A stretch of DNA of 64,000 bases from Brachyspira alvinipulli ATCC 51933. GTDB taxonomy: Bacteria > Spirochaetota > Brachyspiria > Brachyspirales > Brachyspiraceae. Below are positions 26,627 to 35,217 of this stretch, in pieces; position 1 is the first letter of the stretch; each line of letters starts with the position of its first letter. Made by a program: the position numbers and the translations under genes. Where the stretch lies: contig NZ_KI912404.1 in assembly GCF_000518245.1 (NCBI RefSeq), positions 109,897 to 173,896 on the forward strand. The letters run 5' to 3'. Below the pieces are notes generated by a model. The model was not told the DNA's origin. It did no database searches and saw nothing but the letters and a program-made list of their open reading frames with translations.

Positions 26627-26974
26627 TTAAGCCTCGCTTGATTCAGGCTTAGCTTGTTTACGATGTTTGCGTCTTTTTTCAGGATTTTTCAATGCTTTTC
26701 TCTTTTTGCGTTCAAGAGGAGCACCTTTATCTTTCTCCATCAAACCTTCTTTTACAAGAATACTTTTTACTACATAAGTCGGCTGTGCTCCGTTAGAAAG
26801 CCATTTTTTTACACTATCAACATTTAACTTATATAGGACATCTTTAGCTTTAGGGTTAAACCAACCTAACTCTTCAATAAAACGACCATCGCGTGGAAAA
26901 CGAGCATCTGCTGCTACAATACGATAATGAGGCTCATGTTTGCGACCTATACGTTTTAATCTTAACTTTACCAC
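26627..26974 (-). CDS. rpsP: 30S ribosomal protein S16
   Basis: The N terminus [20 protein letters not shown] is diagnostic, followed by [20 protein letters not shown]. The 30-residue Lys/Arg-rich tail makes it longer (115) than typical S16 (80-90). GGAGG-like sequence precedes the start. It is 21 bases downstream of ffh; the order ffh-rpsP-khpA-rimM is a common bacterial arrangement. Confidence 0.97.
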   Translation of the reverse strand: MVKLRLKRIGRKHEPHYRIVAADARFPRDGRFIEELGWFNPKAKDVLYKLNVDSVKKWLSNGAQPTYVVKSILVKEGLMEKDKGAPLERKKRKALKNPEKRRKHRKQAKPESSEA

Positions 26975-26995
26975 CTTTTTTTTCCTCCAAGTTTA

Positions 26996-28351
26996 TTACA
27001 TTAATTTATTTAAATCATCTATAGACATACCCATACCCTCTAAGGATTTTGCGAGCTTATCCATCTTTTTAGTGCTGCCCATCATGTTTTTCATCATAGT
27101 AAATTGTTTTATCAACTGATTTACATCATAAACACTTTGACCGCTTCCTTTAGATATTCTCATCTTTCTTGAATTATTTAAAGGAAATAGGGCTAGTCTT
27201 TCTTTTTTAGTCATTGACTGTATAATAGCCTTATACTTTTTAAATTTTTCTTCCTCACGGTTTAATAGTTCTGTATCTATATTTGCCATTCCAGGAAGCA
27301 TAGAAGTCATTTTACTTATACCGCCCATTTTGGCAGTAGCTTCTATCTGTTTTAGGAAATCGTTATAATCAAAATTATTTTCTATAACTTTTTGAAGCAT
27401 TTCCTGTGCTTCTTTTTCGCTTATAGCGGCACGGGCTTTTTCTACTAATTTTACTATATCTCCCATACCAAGTATCTGACCTGCTACTCTTTTAGGATCA
27501 AATACATCTATATCTTCTAAATGCTCACCTGTTCCCACAAATTTTACAGATGAACCTGTTGCATATCTAAGAGATAATGCAGCACCGCCTCTTGTACCTG
27601 AGTCAAATTTGGTGAGTATTACCCCATCTATTCCTATGTTACTTTGGAAATTTTTTGCAACATCATAAACACTTTGACCTGCTGTAGAGTCAACAACCAA
27701 TAACTTTTCTGTAACATTAGCAGAGTTTACAACACGTCTAAGTTCAAGCATCATTTCATCGTCTATTTCCAAACGTCCGGCTGTATCAACAAGTATCATG
27801 TTGTACTGCTCTTTTTTGGCTATAGCAAGAGCTTTTTTGAGTATTTTATATGCTTTTTTCTCTTTAGTGTCTATATGATATGGAACTCCCACCTCTTTGG
27901 CTAAAACTGCAAGCTGTTCCATAGCTGCTGGTCTGTGAATATCAAGACCTACAAGCATAACACGTCTTTTATCTTTATAATATTTAGCTAATTTGGCAGA
28001 AGTTGTAGTTTTACCAGAACCTTGTAAACCGAAAAGGAGTGTGATAGTAGTTTTTTCAACAGGCTCTAGTTTTAACCCGCTTTCGCCTTCGCCTATCATA
28101 TTGACTAATGTATCATGTACATCTGCTATGAATTGATTAGCAGGATCTACACCTTCTAATTTTTCTTTTCCTATAGCTCTATTAGTAGCTTCTTCTAGGA
28201 ATTTATTAGCAGCTTCTAAGGATACATCGGCAGATAAAAGTGCTTCTTTAATAGTTATAAGGCTGTCTGTTATATCTTTATCAGACAAAACTTTTTTATC
28301 GCGTATTTTAGAGAATACGCCGGATATAGATTTTGTTAAATTACCAAACAC
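26996..28351 (-). CDS. ffh: Signal recognition particle protein Ffh
   Basis: NG GTPase: four-helix N domain, then LFGLQGSGKTTTSAKLA (G1), VDTAGRLEID (G3), ILTKFDSGTRGG (G4) and GTGEHLEDIDVFDP (closing loop). The C-terminal M domain (from about 325) is methionine-rich, with SMTKKERLALFPLN, RMRISKGSGQSVYDVN and the M-K-N-M-M-G region that binds SRP RNA and signal sequences. 451 residues is usual. It leads the operon containing rpsP. Confidence 0.97.
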   Translation of the reverse strand: MFGNLTKSISGVFSKIRDKKVLSDKDITDSLITIKEALLSADVSLEAANKFLEEATNRAIGKEKLEGVDPANQFIADVHDTLVNMIGEGESGLKLEPVEKTTITLLFGLQGSGKTTTSAKLAKYYKDKRRVMLVGLDIHRPAAMEQLAVLAKEVGVPYHIDTKEKKAYKILKKALAIAKKEQYNMILVDTAGRLEIDDEMMLELRRVVNSANVTEKLLVVDSTAGQSVYDVAKNFQSNIGIDGVILTKFDSGTRGGAALSLRYATGSSVKFVGTGEHLEDIDVFDPKRVAGQILGMGDIVKLVEKARAAISEKEAQEMLQKVIENNFDYNDFLKQIEATAKMGGISKMTSMLPGMANIDTELLNREEEKFKKYKAIIQSMTKKERLALFPLNNSRKMRISKGSGQSVYDVNQLIKQFTMMKNMMGSTKKMDKLAKSLEGMGMSIDDLNKLM

Positions 28352-28390
28352 AATAAAAAAATAACCTTAAATATATTATTTCCAAACCAT

Positions 28391-28418
28391 ATTATACACA
28401 ATATATTTAAAAAGTCAA
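28391..28418 (-). promoter_or_regulatory. Promoter of the ffh-rpsP-khpA-rimM operon
   Basis: Minus strand TTGACT, 16 bases, TATAAT, 40 bases upstream of the ffh start. Among the best matches to consensus in the window. Confidence 0.8.
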
Positions 28419-28458
28419 TATTTTCAAAATTAAGTTTGTATTATGTATCAAATTTATG

Positions 28459-29304
28459 CTATTTTGTAGCACCGCCTGTCATTCCGCGTACTAAGAATTT
28501 TCTAAATATTATTGCTAATAAAGCAGGAGGAAATATTGCTAAAAGTCCGGCTGCTGTTGTTATTCCATATTGTATGCTATCTTTTGACACAAATTCAGAC
28601 GCAACTATTGATATCGGTTTTGTTGCGGCAGAGCTTGCTAATATAAGAGGTATTTGAAATTGCCCCCAAGACATTAAAAAAACAAGCAAAAAGGCAGACA
28701 TAATAATCGGAGCAGATATTGGAAGCATTATTCTAAATAATACATCTAATTCATTGCATCCGTCTATATATGCCGCTTCTTCTATATCTGAAGGTATTGT
28801 GTCAAAATAGTTTGAAATCATCCAAGTATTTATAGGTAAAAATGATGTTACATATATAAGTGATAGAGAAAATAAATTATCAAGCAGTGACATCAATGAG
28901 AACATTCTATAAAGAGGTATGATAGTTGTAAATGCAGGAATAGCCATAGATATAAGTATTATTGTTTTTATAACCTTTCTGCCTTTAAATTTCATTTTTG
29001 ATATTGCATAAGCACATAGTATTGAACAAGGCAAACATAAAAATATTGTTATGAAAGCAGTTTTGATTGAGTTAATTATGCCTACAAAAAACATTTTTGA
29101 TTGTCTGTCAGATGCAGTAAATAGTTTGACATAATTATCTATTGTAGGTTCTTTCGGCAGAAAAGTTGATGTGTTTTTAAACATTTCATATTCTGGAGTA
29201 AAACTTACAATTATAGCCCATATAATAGGACCTAATACTATTATTACAAAAAATATTACAGATATATAGTACAATAAATTTACTCTTTTCTTTTTTATTT
29301 TCAT
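28459..29304 (-). CDS. Carbohydrate ABC transporter permease (MalG/UgpE type)
   Basis: Six membrane helices in 281 residues. The cytoplasmic EAA loop is clear as EEAAYIDGCNELDVLFRIMLPIS (shown in parts: EEAAYIDG and RIMLPIS), and WMISNYFDTIPSDI precedes it. It forms the inner-membrane pore together with the permease encoded just upstream (21 bases). Substrate probably a sugar or glycerol derivative. No ATPase gene is present here. Confidence 0.9.
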   Translation of the reverse strand: MKIKKKRVNLLYYISVIFFVIIVLGPIIWAIIVSFTPEYEMFKNTSTFLPKEPTIDNYVKLFTASDRQSKMFFVGIINSIKTAFITIFLCLPCSILCAYAISKMKFKGRKVIKTIILISMAIPAFTTIIPLYRMFSLMSLLDNLFSLSLIYVTSFLPINTWMISNYFDTIPSDIEEAAYIDGCNELDVLFRIMLPISAPIIMSAFLLVFLMSWGQFQIPLILASSAATKPISIVASEFVSKDSIQYGITTAAGLLAIFPPALLAIIFRKFLVRGMTGGATK

Positions 29305-29325
29305 TGTTTATTCACTTTTATTTTT

Positions 29326-30198
29326 TTATATATATTCAATTTTTTTAGACATAGCTCTTATATAAAGCATACCTAAAACACCTGCTGTAATCATAACTAA
29401 ATATGTTAAAGAACTTCCGCGTCCGAAATCCAAAAATGAAAAAGTTATCATATAGTTTTCCAGCAATATAGTTTTTCCTAAATTACTGTAACCGGATATT
29501 GATATAACTTCATCGAATACATTAATAGCAGATATGGATGTAAAAGTTAATATTATTCCTAATGCTGGCATTAAAAGAGGTAATGTTATTCTTGTAAACA
29601 TTTGAAATCTATTAGCTCCGTCTATACTAGCAGCATCATATACTGAATCTGGTATGGCTCTTATTGATGATAATAAAACTATAGTGCAAAATGGTATATT
29701 ACGCCATGCTATAACTATTCCTACAATAAGCATTAAAGAATATCGATTTGATAAATATTGTATTGGTTCTTCTATAAGGTTAAGATTATACAAAATTTTG
29801 TTTAAAAATCCGTAACCAGGATAAAATATCCATTTCCAAAGTATGCCATTTACTACAGGAGGCAATGCCCAAGGTATAACAGCTATAGCCATTAGTATAT
29901 TTTTTAGTTTACTGTCAACATCTAAAATTAATGCAGATAAAAGTCCGAACAATACACATATAATTATAACTATAATCATTATCATTATACTGTTTTGTAG
30001 AGAATACCAAAAATCAAATGATTTTAAAGTTGCAATATAATTATCAAATCCTATAAATGCTGTATCCTTTGGTGCTGTTAATTTCATTTTTCTTAAACTA
30101 TAAAAGAATGTTACTATTATAGGATATAATACAAAAACAGACATTATTATAAATGCCGGTAATATTAATATATATGGTAAAACTTTACTCTTTTTCAT
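29326..30198 (-). CDS. Carbohydrate ABC transporter permease (MalF/UgpA type)
   Basis: Six membrane segments, starting LPYILILPAFIIMSVFVLYP as in MalF/UgpA permeases, and the EAA loop YDAASIDGANRFQMFTRITLP (in parts: DAASIDGAN and RITLPLLMP). It lies downstream of the binding protein gene but beyond a terminator hairpin. The missing ATPase is commonly supplied by a shared MsmK/UgpC-type protein encoded elsewhere, as known in other bacteria. Confidence 0.9.
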   Translation of the reverse strand: MKKSKVLPYILILPAFIIMSVFVLYPIIVTFFYSLRKMKLTAPKDTAFIGFDNYIATLKSFDFWYSLQNSIMIMIIVIIICVLFGLLSALILDVDSKLKNILMAIAVIPWALPPVVNGILWKWIFYPGYGFLNKILYNLNLIEEPIQYLSNRYSLMLIVGIVIAWRNIPFCTIVLLSSIRAIPDSVYDAASIDGANRFQMFTRITLPLLMPALGIILTFTSISAINVFDEVISISGYSNLGKTILLENYMITFSFLDFGRGSSLTYLVMITAGVLGMLYIRAMSKKIEYI

Positions 30199-30285
30199 AA
30201 TCCAAAAATATTTTGTAATTTTTATACAAATATACTTAAACTATTAAAATTTGTCAAATCAATAATTCTTTGATAGTTAATAAAA

Positions 30286-30320
30286 TAATAAAAAAGGGTA
30301 CTACTAAAAAGTAATACCCT
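30286..30320 (-). terminator. Intra-operon terminator between sugar-binding protein and permeases
   Basis: On the minus strand AGGGTATTAC, 6-base loop, GTAGTACCCT, then T6. One mismatch in the 10-bp stem. Placed 22 bases after the binding-protein stop. Confidence 0.85.
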
Positions 30321-30341
30321 ATTAAAATTACATTTATGAAA

Positions 30342-31586
30342 TTATCTAGCAACTAATTCTTTTATTTTTGCATCCATTGCATCAAATGCTTGTTCCGGAG
30401 TTTTTGTTCCTAAAACCATTTCATTAACAGCATTAAATATAGCTGTAGTCATTTCTGAATAGTAGCTAGGAACGCCTTTTGGGAATGGACTTGATATTAA
30501 AGTAGATTCTTCAAGTAAAGCACCTGTATTTTTAAGTTTGCCTTCATTGATAAGTTCTTCCATAACAGAAGTTCTTGTAGGCATAGTGTTTTGTACATAG
30601 TTTAATTGTTTTTGTATTTCCGGAGAATTAAACCATTTTACAAATTTCATAGCAGCTTCTTTATTTTTGGATAATTTTATAACTCCTACTCCTTCAGGAA
30701 GAGCAAAAGTTTTTGGAGAAGGTCCTGTAGCACCTGGAAGCAATATTGGTATAACATCTCCTACAACTTGAGATTCGTTTGTATCTTGTACTCTGCTTAC
30801 AAATGAAGTAGGTCCTACTATAAAGCTAGCCTCTCCGGAATTTATTCTTCTGTAAGCATCCATACCTGTAGAAGTTTTACAAGCAGGGTCTATTAAATTA
30901 TCAACATTTACCATTTGATTAATAAATTGTAAAGCACCAAGTACAGCATCTTTATTTAAAGTACCATCTTCATTAAATACTATACCGTATTTTGAATAAG
31001 CCATCCATATTAATGAAGTAGTACAAGATTCATCAGCATTTAAAGGCATAGAAAAAGGATATTTACTTACACCAGCAGCTTTTATAGCTTTTAAAGCAGT
31101 ATAAACATCATCCCAAGATTTTGGAGCTTCAGCAATGCCGGCAGCTTCAAAATGTTTTTTATTATAATAAGCTAAGCGGAAATCATTAGCATAAGGAAGA
31201 GCAAGAACTTTTCCATCTATTATGAAAGGCTGTATTGAAGGCATAGCATCAATTTCTTCTTGTGTTAATTCTATAGGTTCAAGCCAATCAGCACTGTTGA
31301 ATTCTCCTACCCAAGACCAATCAACTTCTACAACGTCAGCAGCAGCAGTTCCGCCAGCAGCGGCAATTGATATTTTATCTCTTATATTTTCCCAAGCTAT
31401 AACATTCATATTAACAGTAATTCCTGTTTCTTCTTTGAAAGCATTAAGCATTTCATCAGAAGGTACTGCCCAATCTGGTACCATTACTGTTATTGAATTT
31501 TCAGATGATGTTTCTTGGGTTTGGCAAGAAACAATAAAAATTGCTGTCAGTGAGATGGCAATTAATAAAGCAATAATTTTTTTCAT
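30342..31586 (-). CDS. Extracellular solute-binding lipoprotein, family 1 (sugar)
   Basis: Lipobox FIVSC at residue 21. The mature 393 residues fit MalE/UgpB-like family-1 binding proteins: ITVMVPDWAVPSDEMLNAFKEETGI at the start, ADVVEVDWSWVGEF, ALPYANDFRLAYYNKKHFEAAG, and a late KNKEAAMKFVKWFNSPEIQ stretch. It would deliver a carbohydrate to the two permeases downstream. The specific sugar cannot be told. Start follows AGGAGTAAATAA. Confidence 0.92.
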   Translation of the reverse strand: MKKIIALLIAISLTAIFIVSCQTQETSSENSITVMVPDWAVPSDEMLNAFKEETGITVNMNVIAWENIRDKISIAAAGGTAAADVVEVDWSWVGEFNSADWLEPIELTQEEIDAMPSIQPFIIDGKVLALPYANDFRLAYYNKKHFEAAGIAEAPKSWDDVYTALKAIKAAGVSKYPFSMPLNADESCTTSLIWMAYSKYGIVFNEDGTLNKDAVLGALQFINQMVNVDNLIDPACKTSTGMDAYRRINSGEASFIVGPTSFVSRVQDTNESQVVGDVIPILLPGATGPSPKTFALPEGVGVIKLSKNKEAAMKFVKWFNSPEIQKQLNYVQNTMPTRTSVMEELINEGKLKNTGALLEESTLISSPFPKGVPSYYSEMTTAIFNAVNEMVLGTKTPEQAFDAMDAKIKELVAR

Positions 31587-31616
31587 TTATTTACTCCTAT
31601 TTTGTAATGATAGAAA

Positions 31617-31644
31617 AATATACTATATTAGTTATTAAAGTCAA
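31617..31644 (-). promoter_or_regulatory. Promoter of the sugar ABC operon
   Basis: Minus strand TTGACT, 16 bases, TATATT, about 30 bases before the start of the binding protein. A divergent gene lies 170 bases away. Confidence 0.65.
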
Positions 31645-31758
31645 GTAATTAGATAATTAAATTAAAATTAATATTAATATTTTGTTGAACTTTTAATTTT
31701 TTTGTATATGCTTTATAATATTATATATTTAACCATAATAGTGTTGCGGATTGTTGTT

Positions 31759-33459
31759 ATGAATAATCATATTCTATACATTGTAATTGCATGCATATTT
31801 TTAGTGATATTATTTGCTACTATTTTTATGATCAAAAATATATTCTCTAAAAAAGAAAATAATTCTCTAAAAAAAACTTCAAAAAATGTAAAAAAAAGAA
31901 TGGAAGAGCTTAGAGAGAAAGTTTCATCTAATGTGAAAGACTTGGATTCTTTATATGAACTTGCTTCATTAGAAGAAGAATATGGTGATTTACAAACAGC
32001 TTTAGAAGAATATGAAGCTCTTATAGATGCCAGATATTTTTCTGATGATACTGCAGATGAAATAGAGATATATAAAAAACTTGAAAGCGGATATAGTCAA
32101 TTAAATAACAAAGAAAAAGTTTTGAAATATATGCTGATAATATCAAAATTAGAACCTAATAATATTTATTATTCAATTAAGATAGCAAGTATTTTAGGTA
32201 AAGAAGGTAATTATCAAAGAGCATGTGATTATTTCAATAAGGCGTTAGTTTCTAAAAATGAATTTGAAATAGATGAACTAAAAATAGCGAGTTTATCTTT
32301 TTTTATGGTTAAAGATTATAAAAAATCTATTTTATTTTTGGAGGAACTATATAAAAAGTCTTTTAATGCATTTAAAAATGATAAAAATAAAGATAGAAGC
32401 AATATTAATAATTTAGAGAAATTATTATTATCTATGTATATATCTGCTGATGAACTTAATAATGGTATTTCATTTGCTGAAAAGATATTAGCTGATGATT
32501 TCATGAGTGATGTGCATAAAATATATGTGAATAAGATTTATATGTTTATGCTATATAAATTATCTGATACTGAAAAATTTAATAAATTATATAATGAATT
32601 GATATCTGTTTATCAACTAGATAAAGGAAATAGAAAATATGCAAGTATTATATTCGATTTCGGATTTTATGCATATTTTTTAAAAGATATTGAAACATCT
32701 ATAAAATATTTTAGTATATTAAAATCATTTAATATGCTTGAATTTAGCGTGTATTATTTAGATCAAGTATTAAACTATTTAACAGAAGTAAATAAAGCAT
32801 ATGGTCAGTTAAGTAAATTAAGAAGTGCAATGGGATTAAATGATGAAAAATATAAAAATGAAAGATATGATAAATATGTAGACAAAGAAGCTATGGCTAC
32901 TTGGGAAAAAGTTTTAGGTTTATGGGAAGCTTCTTTTTTGAATCTTGATTATATAACTTCATTAACAGAAATAGAAAAAACTATGGATATTGATAAGATA
33001 TTATTAGATTTTGACGCTAATAAGAGTTCTTATGATAATGCAAAAACAGGAAATATAAATGAAATAGATAAGATATATAAATTAACTTATACTAATTTTA
33101 AAAAATTATGCCAGAATATAGTGCAAACAAAATTATCTTATTCTATATTACAGGAATATTCTGATAATGTTATCAATTATGAATATGGAGATGAAGTTAA
33201 TTTTTTAGCTTATCATATTAATAAAGGTAAGAAAGATTTGACTTTAATATCTTTCAAACGTTGGAAAAATACTGAAATTGGAGAATTAATTTTAAGAGAT
33301 TTTATGCTTATGGTTAATGAGTCAGGGGCAAAGAGCGGAATATTAGTTCTTCCAGTTAGATTATCAAATAGTGCTAAAAGCTATGCATTGCATAATGATA
33401 AGATAACAGTTTATTCCAGAAGTCAGTTTAATTCTTTTTTAAAGACTAAATTCGTATAA
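31759..33459 (+). CDS. Membrane-anchored TPR protein with Mrr-like C-terminal domain (copy 1 of 3)
   Basis: I chose ATG 31759 (MNNHILYIVIACIF) since this makes the first 25 residues a membrane anchor as in the two paralogues; an upstream ATG at 31702 would add a second hydrophobic stretch. After a KKTSKNVKKRMEELREKV linker come TPR-like helices (LYELASLEEEYGDLQTALEEYE, ILGKEGNYQRACDYFNKAL; in parts). The last 100 residues resemble the Mrr/PD-(D/E)xK fold: YGDEVNFLAY, LTLISFKRWKN, then ESGAKSGILVLPVRLSNSAKSYA. In Mrr the Asp and Gln of GvD...QxK are catalytic; here they read Asn and Ser, with Lys kept. Thus it may be an inactive nuclease fold. Function unknown. Confidence 0.7.
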   Translation: MNNHILYIVIACIFLVILFATIFMIKNIFSKKENNSLKKTSKNVKKRMEELREKVSSNVKDLDSLYELASLEEEYGDLQTALEEYEALIDARYFSDDTADEIEIYKKLESGYSQLNNKEKVLKYMLIISKLEPNNIYYSIKIASILGKEGNYQRACDYFNKALVSKNEFEIDELKIASLSFFMVKDYKKSILFLEELYKKSFNAFKNDKNKDRSNINNLEKLLLSMYISADELNNGISFAEKILADDFMSDVHKIYVNKIYMFMLYKLSDTEKFNKLYNELISVYQLDKGNRKYASIIFDFGFYAYFLKDIETSIKYFSILKSFNMLEFSVYYLDQVLNYLTEVNKAYGQLSKLRSAMGLNDEKYKNERYDKYVDKEAMATWEKVLGLWEASFLNLDYITSLTEIEKTMDIDKILLDFDANKSSYDNAKTGNINEIDKIYKLTYTNFKKLCQNIVQTKLSYSILQEYSDNVINYEYGDEVNFLAYHINKGKKDLTLISFKRWKNTEIGELILRDFMLMVNESGAKSGILVLPVRLSNSAKSYALHNDKITVYSRSQFNSFLKTKFV

Positions 33460-33477
33460 TTTGGGGATAAGTTTTAT

Positions 33478-35159
33478 ATGATGGACGCTTATACTTATAT
33501 TTTTATAGTACCTGTATCTATTATATTAGTAATAGGTATTATCATATTTTTTAATTCTGTGTTAAAAAAAAATGATTATTATAAACCTAAAAATATAAAG
33601 AAAAAAATGGATGATCTTGAGAAAAAAATTAAAGAAAATCCATCCGATTATAATTCTCTTTATGAGTTAGCCAAACTTGAAGAACAGCATAATTTTTTAG
33701 AAAATGCTTTAAGTAAATATGAAAAATTAATAGAAGTTGACTATTTTGAAGGAGAAGAAGTAAATATATATAAAAAATTAGAGGATATACATAGAAGGTT
33801 AGGTAATGAAGAAGAAAGTTTCAAGTATGTTCTAAAAGTATCTCAATTAGATGATAAAGATAATTATTATTCATTAAAGACAGCCACCATCTTAGGAAAA
33901 GAGGGAGCTTATAGTTTAGCTTGTAAATATTTTAATAGGGTTCTTAATAATAAAAGCGATTTTGAAATAGATGAATTAAAAATAGGTTCATTATGCTATT
34001 TTGTAGGTCATGAGTATAAAAAAATGATTACTTTGCTTGAAGAGCTGCATAAAAGATTAAGCAGAAATATAAGCAATATTGAAGAAGATTATGAGGAAAT
34101 GGTATTAGTAGAAAAAATACTATTGTCATTATATATAGCTACAGATGAAATAAATACAGCTAGAAATTTGGCAGAGCATATTTTGTCTTTAAGAAGTATT
34201 AATAATGATAAGTCTTATAAATTTTTTATTAATAGAATGTATTTGTATATATTATATAAATCAGATGATAATGCTGCTTTTGAAGAGCTGTATAATAAAC
34301 TTTCAAATGAATATAAAATAAGTGATATTGAAAAAGAAAAAACCAATATTATTTTGGATTTCTCTTTTTACAGCTACTTCATAAAAGATATTAACAGTGC
34401 TATTCATTATTTTGAGCATTTAAGATTATTTGAAGCACCTGAATTTGCTTCTTATGATTTTAATAATATTCTAAAATATTTATTAGAAATATCAAAGGCT
34501 AATGAACAATTAAAAAAATCAAGAGCTTCAATGCAGTTAAATAATGATGAAAAGTTTAAACATGAGAATTATGAAAAATATGTTAGTAAAGCATATATTG
34601 ATATTTGGGAAGAGAGTGTTAAATTATGGGAAAGTTCTTTTAATAATATTGATTATATATTTCAATTAGTAGAAATAGAAGGAACTATGGATATTGCAAA
34701 AATATTATCAGAATGCAATATAGATGAGAATACATCTTCTGTAGAAAATAAAACTGTTAAAAAAGTTGATAGAATATATGATATAACTTTAGCATCATTT
34801 AAGAGTATATGTTTTGATATAGTACAAAATAAATTATTATATTCTGCTGTGCAGGAATATAATGAAAATTCAATAAGTTATGATTATGGTGATGAAGTTA
34901 ATTATTTAGCTTTTGCTTCAAATAAAAATAAGAAAGATTTAACATTAATATCTTTTAAACGCTGGAGAAATACTGAAGTTGGAGAATTGATATAAGAGAC
35001 TTTCTAATGCTTATTGATGAAGCTGGTGCTAATAATGGTATATTAATATTGCCTGTAGAGCTTACAAGCACTGCTAGAAGCTATGCTTTACACAATAATA
35101 AGATAAAAGTTTATACTAGAAACCAATTTAATTATATGTTAAGAGACAGTAGATTTTAA
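33478..35159 (+). pseudogene. Membrane-anchored TPR protein with Mrr-like domain (copy 2 of 3), frameshifted near the end
   Basis: The first 505 codons are intact and parallel copies 1 and 3: N-terminal anchor YIFIVPVSIILVIGIIIFF, a KKKMDDLEKKIKENP linker, TPR-like helices, then YGDEVNYLAF and LISFKRWRNTEVGELI. A stop follows at 34993-34995. The expected continuation RDFLMLIDEAGANNGILILP and LTSTARSYALHNNKIKVY is present in the next frame up to TAA 35157-35159. TTGATATAAG should be TTGATAATAAG, so a single A is missing, not in a long homopolymer. The missing part is the last 50 residues of the Mrr-like domain. 18 bases separate it from copy 1. Confidence 0.75.
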
Positions 35160-35217
35160 CATTTATTTTGTTATATTTTATATACATATTATTGATTTAA
35201 TAGTAAGGATAGTAGAA

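Noticed and set aside
31702-31758. Upstream ATG for the first TPR/Mrr-like protein
   Set aside because: It would add a second hydrophobic stretch not found in the two paralogues.
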